This document shows, piece by piece, positions 56,772-64,000 of a stretch of DNA of 64,000 nt. The notes below the pieces were generated by a model, which was not told where the DNA came from, did no database searches, and worked only from the letters and a program-made list of their open reading frames with translations. Made by a program: the position numbers and the translations under genes. This DNA comes from Theobroma cacao. Its lineage: Eukaryota; Streptophyta; Magnoliopsida; Malvales; Malvaceae. Positions within the stretch are counted from its first letter, which is position 1. Each line of letters starts with the position of its first letter. The stretch covers positions 8,425,781 to 8,489,780 of the forward strand of contig NC_030856.1 in NCBI RefSeq assembly GCF_000208745.1, in the 5' to 3' direction.

Positions 56772-59242
56772 ATGTCAAACAGTCTTGCCTCCTGGAACTA
56801 CAAAAGGTGGTCATTTTTTGCTTCACTGTTTTGTTATAATATAATGATTTTTAATAGTTGCATCTCAGTAATTCTCTGAACTCTCTTATCTTTGTGCTAA
56901 TAAACCTATGATGTTGATTCTTGCAATGCGATTTCTCCTCTCCTTTCAGTTTTGATCTGATCGCACCAAAGGACAGTATCATTGAAACTGGCTGGAAGAT
57001 GATAGAGGATTTGACTACAAATGCTTATCAAATACAGCAACAGTTACTGGAAGAGATACTGACTCAAAATGTGCATACTGAATATATTCACAAGTTTCTC
57101 AATGGGAGTTCTGACAAGAAACTTTTCAAAGAGAAAGTTCCCATTATCAATTATGAAGACATCAAACCTTTCATGGAGAAAATTGCTAAAGGAGAGCCAT
57201 CAGATATCCTTTTAGCTGAACCCCTCCTTGAACTCACTCTGAGGTACAGACCATGTTGTAATTTCTTAATCTTTTTTTTTTTTTTTGTACTTGAGAATTG
57301 TTGCTGTGCCTAATCATTACAAAGGTTTGAGCACTTGACCTTGACCCCATAATGAAGAGTTTAACTTTGTTAGTAGATTCTTGGTGATTCAAATTCCATT
57401 TAGCTTTTGGTTATTGTCTTGAACTGCTATACAAAATCTTCATCAAAGTAATTTTGCTGCACTGCCTTTAATTCAGCTCTGGCACCTCGGGTGGAAAGAA
57501 TAAGATAATGCCTATGACCGCTAAAGAATTGGATAAAAGAACAATCATTAGAAATACTCTTCCTTGGTCTGTGATAAACAAGTAAGTTACTAAGTATCAA
57601 TTTCATCCTTTTCGGTTGAAACAACTTTTGACATAATGAGTAACACTGTTAATAAAGATCAATCTTGGTTGACAAACACTTGTCCTTGCTTACCAATATT
57701 CCAGGTTTGCGGATGGCTTAGAACACGGAAAAGGAATGTACTTGTTTTTTGTCATGCCAGACATTAAAACTCCATCTGGTTTGAGGGCAAGAACTATTCT
57801 AACAAGCTGCTTGAAGAACTGTAATTTCGAGAAGCTGACGTCCAGTCTCTATACTAGTCCTAATGCAACAATCTTGTGCTCAGACATCAACCAAAGCATG
57901 CACTGCCAATTGCTTTGTGGATTATTACAAAGGGATGAGATCTTAAGTGTTGGTGCCAGTTATCCTTATGTGCTCGTTCGAGCTATCAAGTTTTTAAAAG
58001 ATCACTGGAGAGAGCTATGTACTAATATAAGAACAGGTCAACTTAGCGATTGGATCACCGACCTCGGCTGCAGAAATGCTTTGTCGCTAATCCTCAACAA
58101 ACCAAATCCACGACTGGCAGATTCAATAGAAGGCACATGTAGTAAAAAATCATGGGAAGGGATAATTAAAGAACTATGGCCTGGAACAAAGTTTGTAGAT
58201 GTTATCTTAACGGGTTCTATGGCCCAAAGTATTCCAACACTTGAATACTATTGCGGTGGGCTCCCTTTAGTTTCAACATATTATTCTGCTTCTGAAGGTT
58301 ACCTTGGCATCAATCTTGAACCCCTGTGCAAGCTCTCTAATATCTCATACACTCTTCTTCCTAATATGGCATTCTATGAATTCATTCCTATAAAGGAAAA
58401 CCATACAGAATTGGCTGATCAGCCTCAGCATTCGGAAGGCATTTATTATCAGGATTGCGTAGAAACGCAGGACAAAAAGGAAGAAATTGAACCTGTTGAG
58501 CTGGTGGACGTGAAGCTTGGTCAATGTTATGAAATTGTTGTCACTACTTTTACAGGTAAGCTCTTCACTGCTCTTGTGATCATCTTGTATGCCAATTAAA
58601 CTTTGCAGCTTTCCCTTCTAGTCCCCAAGGAGCTCATGGAATAAAATATTATGGTTTTATTTCTCATAATTATTTGAAAACTTTTCAGGCCTATACAGAT
58701 ACAAAATTGGAGACGTTCTCATGGTAACTGGTTTTCACAACAATGCCCCTCAATTTGCTTTTATGAAAAGGCAAGGTGTCCTTTTAAGCATTGATATGGA
58801 GAGTACAAGGGAAGATGGCCTGTCGAAGGCAGTGACACAGGCAGAGCTCCTGATTGAGCCACTCGCCTTAATTCTGACCGACTATACTAGCTATGCTGAT
58901 ACTTGTTCTACACCAGGGCACTATGTATTATTCTGGGAGCTTAAAATGAAAGGAAGTGATGATCTTCCGGAAATTAATCCTAAGATAGCAGAGGAATGCA
59001 GCTACATTGTGGAAGAATCACTAGATTATGTGTATAGAGCTCTGAGGAAGGACAATAGGATAGGGCCATTAGAGATAAGGGTAGTAAAACATGGAACATT
59101 TGATGCTCTAATGGACTTTTTCGTAGCAAAAGGAACTTCTGTGAGCCAATACAAGACACCACGGGGCATCAAATCTGAGGAAGCTTTGAAGGTAATGGAT
59201 GCTGGGGTGGTTGGAAGGTATTTTAGCCAAAAGGCTCCGTAG
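56772..59242 (+). CDS. GH3 acyl acid-amido synthetase, gene B (GH3.17-like)
   Basis: Five exons, 56772-56806, 56950-57243, 57477-57581, 57705-58555, 58689-59242, join in frame to 612 residues. By eye about nine in ten residues match gene A. Motif 1 is SSGTSGGKNK, motif 2 YYSASEGYLGIN, motif 3 YRYKIGD. Differences from gene A include DLIAPKDSII near the N-terminus, one residue fewer in the acidic loop of exon 4, and an earlier stop (SQKAP at the end). Exon boundaries and phases equal those of gene A. All splice sites are GT-AG. The coding sequence is intact, but the leader region carries the 1.1-kb insertion, so transcription may start elsewhere than in gene A. Confidence 0.93.
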
Positions 59243-59756
59243 GAGATAAATAGGGGCATTTAAATAAAATGGCATATATGTCTTTTAGTGTTCTCCCGAA
59301 GTTTGCTTCCAAGTCTTGTGTTGTGCTCGGAGTCGTTTCATATTTTAATGAGATTCAATAATCAATAAAGTTATTATAAACTCTCTCCTTCACGATTTGT
59401 TTGTCTCTGATTAATCTTTTTATCAAACAAATTCAACTTTCATTAAAAACAAATTGAAGATGTCCAATTAAAAGCTTAATTGATTTATAGAATAAAAGTA
59501 TATAAAATCTTTGCAAAGAATATTGGAGAATTATACCCAAAAAGGACTTAAATACTACTCCTGTTTTCATATATGTTTGATGTTCGCTTGCACAAGAAGA
59601 GCTAAGTCTCTTTTTATCTCATAATTTTCATCTCATTCGTATCATAAATTCGAGCTTTATATTGTAACAATTTAATTATCTTTTGAATCTAAACACAAGC
59701 TTTTTATTGACTTAAGTAATAGCTATCATATACAAGAAAAAAAAGACATAATATCT

Positions 59757-60175
59757 AAAAAAATATTTAAATTATTAATAAAATTTAAATAAATCTTTAT
59801 TCTTTTAATGGGTTCAATCTAGCTCTTATACTTTTATTTTAAGTCAAATACGTTTTTATTTTTTTATTTTGAGTCAAATAAGTTTTTATAATTAATAGTT
59901 AATTTAGTCAAAATAACATTTATCATTTTATATCATATGATGTTAATATAGTATGTTAACATGTCATAATGAATGATGACATAACATGTTAATGTAGTAG
60001 AATGACATAGTCATGTAGTATTTTTACCCCTATATCAAAGTCACATAGATATAAAATAATAAATAATATTTTGATTAATGACAATTAATTAACCATTAAT
60101 TATAGAGGTTTATTTGACTCAAAATAAAAAAAAAACTATTTGAATTTTCTTGAATAGCTAAAGAATTTTTTTTAG
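59757..60175. mobile_element. MITE copy B1 (same family as 8575-9020)
   Basis: This is the positional counterpart of copy A1 at 47985. Arms contain AAATTATTAATAAAATTTAA, TCTTTATTCTTTTA and, inverted, AAACTATTTGAATTTTCTTG. The core has ATTTATCATTTTATATCATA. Confidence 0.66.
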
Positions 60176-60307
60176 CATTAAGCCAAAAAAAAGCTGTTGC
60201 TATCAAAATGATCGTAATTAGTAAGAGGCATATGATTATTAGTGCTAAATAAGGAGACTATTAAATGCCATAGTCACATTGGAGAGGACATAAAGATTAA
60301 AATAATT

Positions 60308-60770
60308 TAGGCATAATGCTCAAATAAATTCTTAAATTATTGAAGAAAATTCAAATAAATCTTTATTCTTTTAATACATTTAATCAAGTGCATGTACTTT
60401 TATTTTAAATCAAATAAGTTCTTATGACTAAATAATTGACTAATTGTCATTAGTTAAAATATCACTTATCATTTTATATCTATATAGCACTAACACAACA
60501 CTTATGTAAATGGTAAAAAATACCACATAGTGTTATTATCGTACCAAATTAGTATGTCACATAATCATCAATTATGGCGTATCAACATATCATATATCAT
60601 CAATTATAATATGTTAACATACCACGTCAATACCACACAATTTAGAATAACAAATAATATTTTAATTAAATCAATTATTAATCATAAAGGCTTTTAACTC
60701 AAAATAAAAATATAAAAATTTATTTAGATACTATGCTAATAATTTATTTGAATCCCATATTCATCCGTCA
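60308..60770. mobile_element. MITE copy B2 (same family as 8575-9020)
   Basis: This is the positional counterpart of copy A2 at 49574. The left arm has AATAAATCTTTATTCTTTTA and TACTTTTATTTTAAATCAAA; the right arm has AACTCAAAATAAAAATATAA and AATTTATTTGAATCCCATAT. Confidence 0.66.
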
Positions 60771-61118
60771 GTATTTGATGCATGCAAAAATGAAAATATG
60801 AACAATGAGAACTAAGCAGAGAGTTTTAGAAATTGATAGAAATTAAAATATTCCTTTTGTAATGAGAAATGGAAGATTTGAACTAGCGTTTCAACCATTA
60901 AATTAAATAATTTAATGTAAATAAAATAATAAAAAATTATATGAAATAAAATATATATTAATGTTATAAATTAAAGCAGTCAAATTTTTAGACTCACACA
61001 TTATGGCATTATATATTTTCATCATATGATTTTCTTGAGAAATGTTATTTTTAATTATTTTTTTTGTTTTATAAAATCAAACCATCAAACTTTCAAAATT
61101 CTTTCATCATCCCAAATG

Positions 61119-63607
61119 GTTAATGCTGACTTGACAAAAATAAAAAATTGTAAGATAAAAGGAAATATGGAATTCTTACATAGCAACTATGACTTTTTTA
61201 CATCAAAATTAATTGGATAATGAAAGAGAAAATAGGGCCCAACGTCAAGCTCAAAAAAGATCAAACCACACCTAACCCGCCGTGATACGTCCGGGGCGAA
61301 CCTAACCCAAATATTAAAAAATTAAACCAAAAAAAGAAAACCAAACCCAAACTAACCCAAAAGCGGATCCAAATCCTCACCCGGTCCATTTCATCCTTTT
61401 CCTTATCTGATTGGTTCCCATAAAACGATCCGATTATTAAAATAAAAAGTCTGAGCGACGTTGACCCACCCAAAATCTTATTCGGATCTTGGCCCAAGTT
61501 GTCCTCCATAATCCAAACTCGGATCCAATCCCTCTCTCTTCTCTCCCTCCCTCCGTCCCCTCCTCCCTCTCTCTCCCGTTTCTTTTTTTTTTTGTTATCA
61601 ACAAGATCCAAACCCTAATACCTTCTCGGATCCTCCGACCGGGCTTGCCTGTGGAACCAAGCTTTTTCTCTGATAAATAATCGGGGTAAGACTTCCTATT
61701 TTAAAAAAAAAAATTGTACTTTTTTTCTGATTTTTTTCTTTTGTTTTTGGCTGGGTTTTGTTGGTATTTAGTATTATGTGTTTTAATTGTGCGTATTTTG
61801 AGTAGACCCATTTGGATATTTTGGTTAAAAAAACATTTGGGTATTTTGATGGGTTGTTGATTTAAAAGCGTTGTTTTTTGAGAATTGTTCTTCTGAGTTG
61901 AGTTTGAATTTGATGCTTTTAAGCTTTTATTTTTGTTGGAGTTTTCTTATATTTGAATTTATTTTATCTGAAAAAAACTTTTTCTAATTGAATTCAATTA
62001 AAACCTTCTTGTTCTTAGAATTGAATTGAATTTGAATTTGGTGGCTTTTGATTTTTTTTTCTTTTTTTGTTGTATTGTTACTAATATTTAATTGGTTGAT
62101 TTTGATAAGACCATTTGTTTGGTTTGATAATTTAGAGCAGTTTTTAGCTTTTTTCTATTTCGCGAAAAAGAAAAACCCTTTTTCTTGTTGGGATTTGGCT
62201 AAAGTTTGCTTTTTATAAGTGTTGCTTTTTTTGTGCAGTTGGTGGATTATTTTTTATATTTTTTTGTGTTTTGATTTTGATTAACTGGCCATATATTTTC
62301 TGGAAGGCTGTAGGTAAACATCTTTTTGAGATAAAAGGATAATTGCCCATTTGGGTACAAAGATATCATTCTTATTAGGAAGTATAATTTTTCCCAAGTT
62401 ATTGCAATTTTTTAAGTCTTTTCTTTGAATTCATGAAGTTTAATGATTTTCAGTTGAAGGGTAAATTGAGGAAGTTTAAGTTCAGTTGGTATGTACTGGA
62501 GGTTTAGCTAACTCTTCCATTATGAGCTCTTATTATGGCTCTTATTCTCTTTGTTCAATATCATCAAAGTCACTATGGTCCGGGTCTTTTTATGATGAGA
62601 TAAAGTGGCTTACCCATCATTCCATCAGGAAAGCAGTACCAGCTTAAAAGTAGGAGAGATTTTACTTTCAAAAAGCAGAATAGGGAGAATTTTCATCCAT
62701 TAAGATTTGAAAGATATATCAAATATTGAATGAACTCTTTAATCCTCTAGTGGAAGGAGCCTTTGTGTATGGGTCCACTGAAGCGAATGAATGGCATGTA
62801 AAACCAACGCCAGACAAACACAAAGGGGCAACTTAGTTGGAAATAGAGGGCTAGAACTAGGATAAAGTTGAAACATTTGTCTCAAGTTGTCTTGAAGCGT
62901 CTCCTGATTTGTCAGGTTTGACCTGTTAAAATCTAAGAAGACCTATAAGTTACTGATTAGAACAAATTTCGGCTTTTCAATGTCTTTTTATTGAGAGAGT
63001 TGCAGACTGGGTAGAAGAGAAGTGAAATAGAGAGATTTTACGGAATGTTTTTTCATTTGATAGAAATTTCAGAAAATCATGGGTTAAAAACTCTGTTATT
63101 GTAGTATCATGGTTTTCTCTGCATGTCACTTGTTTACAATCCAAACAAACAGAGATATATTGAATTTCAATTCATATCACTTCTCACCTGCAGTTTGATT
63201 TATTTTCTCTGCCTTCTTGCAGTTTCTCTTCTTTTCTTTTCTTTCTTCTCCGTTCCTATCAATCCTAGTTGCAAATTTTCAATATAGCATTGTTTTTGCA
63301 AAATTGAGGGCAACTAGAACGATATCAAGGCAGCACCAATTTGCATGTTGCAGCGCTTTTAGAATGAAAACGGCATTTTTTTCCTATATTACTAGTGCTT
63401 ATCACTAACTTACAACTAATATTTACTCCCAATGTTTATGAAGACCTGATTACATAATTATAACTGCATTTCCAGACCTGCAAAATTCAATGATATCTTT
63501 GTTTTGTTTTTTATGTTTCATGTTCTGAATTTTTGTTGTGAAATAATAGGTATTTCTTTATTTCCATAGGCAACTATTTTGTCATTTGACTTCACTTTAA
63601 TATGCAG
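61119..63607 (+). other. Promoter, 5' leader and leader intron of the BED-finger gene
   Basis: 61240-61684 is GC-richer than its surroundings, with CT runs at 61530-61580, and reads like a promoter and leader exon. The exon probably ends at 61684 (AATCGGG before GTAAG). The acceptor TATGCAG is at 63601-63607. The intron of about 1.9 kb is T-rich with no coding signal. Confidence 0.55.
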
Positions 63608-63633
63608 ACTTTGGGTCATCTGAAGCCTATGCA

Positions 63634-64000
63634 ATGGAAGTGGCTAATGAATCAGCTATTAAGAAACCAAAGAGGTTGACTTCTGTCGTATGGAACCACT
63701 TTGAAAGGGTTAGGAAAGCTGACGTATGTTATGCAGTATGTGTTCATTGTAATAAGAAATTAAGTGGATCAAGTAATAGTGGAACCACCCATCTGAGAAA
63801 CCACTTAATGCGGTGCTTGAAAAGATCTAACTATGATGTTTCCCAACTACTTGCAGCGAAGAGAAGGAAAAAGGATAACACCCTTACCATTGCAAATATC
63901 AGTTATGATGAAGGGCAAAGAAAAGAGGATTATATTAAGCCCACTATTGTTAAGTATGAACAGGATCAGAGAAAGGATGAAGTTTTCAACCTTGGAAGCA
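63634..64000 (+). CDS. BED zinc-finger protein, DAYSLEEPER/RICESLEEPER-like (domesticated hAT transposase), 5' part
   Basis: The frame opens at ATG 63634 and is still open at the window end, so only 122 residues are visible. The start reads MEVANESAIKKPKRLTSVVW. A BED zinc finger spans about residues 18-69: VWNHFERVRKADVCYAVCVHC, the CVHC cysteine pair, then THLRNHLMRC. A Lys/Arg-rich stretch AAKRRKKDN follows, possibly a nuclear signal. This arrangement is that of DAYSLEEPER, a hAT-derived DNA-binding protein in Arabidopsis. The transposase-like core and dimerisation domain would lie beyond 64000. An upstream noncoding exon is likely. I cannot tell whether the rest is intact. Confidence 0.82.
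   Translation, partial: MEVANESAIKKPKRLTSVVWNHFERVRKADVCYAVCVHCNKKLSGSSNSGTTHLRNHLMRCLKRSNYDVSQLLAAKRRKKDNTLTIANISYDEGQRKEDYIKPTIVKYEQDQRKDEVFNLGS

Larger units (their letters stand above)
50575..61118. repeat. Tandem segmental duplication, unit 2 (GH3 pseudogene 2 plus GH3 gene B)
   Basis: The unit repeats 37842-50504 in the same order and orientation. Homology starts at AATAGCAACCGACATGGGC and ends at about 61118, after CTTTCAAAATTC and CATCATCCCAAATGG. It is shorter because it lacks the two unit-1 elements, but it has its own insertion at 55573-56650. Confidence 0.88.

Overview
The window is nuclear DNA of a flowering plant, almost certainly a eudicot. The evidence is AT-rich intergenic DNA, GT-AG introns, Copia and LINE remnants, many MITE-like elements, and plant gene families (MSL channel, double B-box factor, HEI10, NADH kinase, GH3, DAYSLEEPER-like BED protein). 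The species cannot be read from the sequence. There is no bacterial-style operon structure, no CRISPR array, and no RNA gene I can support.

Layout. 0-5.1 kb: a degenerate LINE interrupted by a decayed Copia retrotransposon with both LTRs. 5.1-10.2 kb: AT-rich intergenic DNA with one GC-richer island and a MITE. 10.2-36.9 kb: a gene island with four intact genes: an MSL6-like mechanosensitive channel (+), a BBX22-like transcription factor (-), the meiotic crossover RING protein HEI10 (+) and NADK3-like NADH kinase (-). MSL6, BBX22 and NADK3 are also immediate neighbours in Arabidopsis (At1g78610, At1g78600, At1g78590), so the names rest on sequence and on microsynteny. HEI10 sits inside that block here, whereas in Arabidopsis it is elsewhere on chromosome 1. 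Between BBX22 and HEI10 lies about 7 kb of repeats, including a 1.3 kb inverted-repeat element with a back-to-back minisatellite core.

37.8-61.1 kb: a tandem segmental duplication of a GH3 (acyl acid-amido synthetase) locus, ordered pseudogene 1, intact gene A, pseudogene 2, intact gene B. The two pseudogenes share several stops, a frameshift and a lost splice acceptor. The pseudogene therefore existed before the pseudogene-plus-gene unit was copied. Both copies were then modified separately. A PIF/Harbinger-type and a Mutator-type element lie only in unit 1. About 1.1 kb of foreign DNA sits in a TA microsatellite in the 5' leader region of gene B. 61.1-64 kb: the 5' end of a domesticated hAT-transposase-like BED zinc-finger gene, cut by the window edge.

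The genes do not form one pathway. The coherent stories are the old MSL6-BBX22-NADK3 neighbourhood with HEI10 within it, and the birth-and-death history of the GH3 array. Exon boundaries were read by hand from splice sites and frame; all six complete coding sequences close in frame. Family names come from recognition of motifs, not from a database search.
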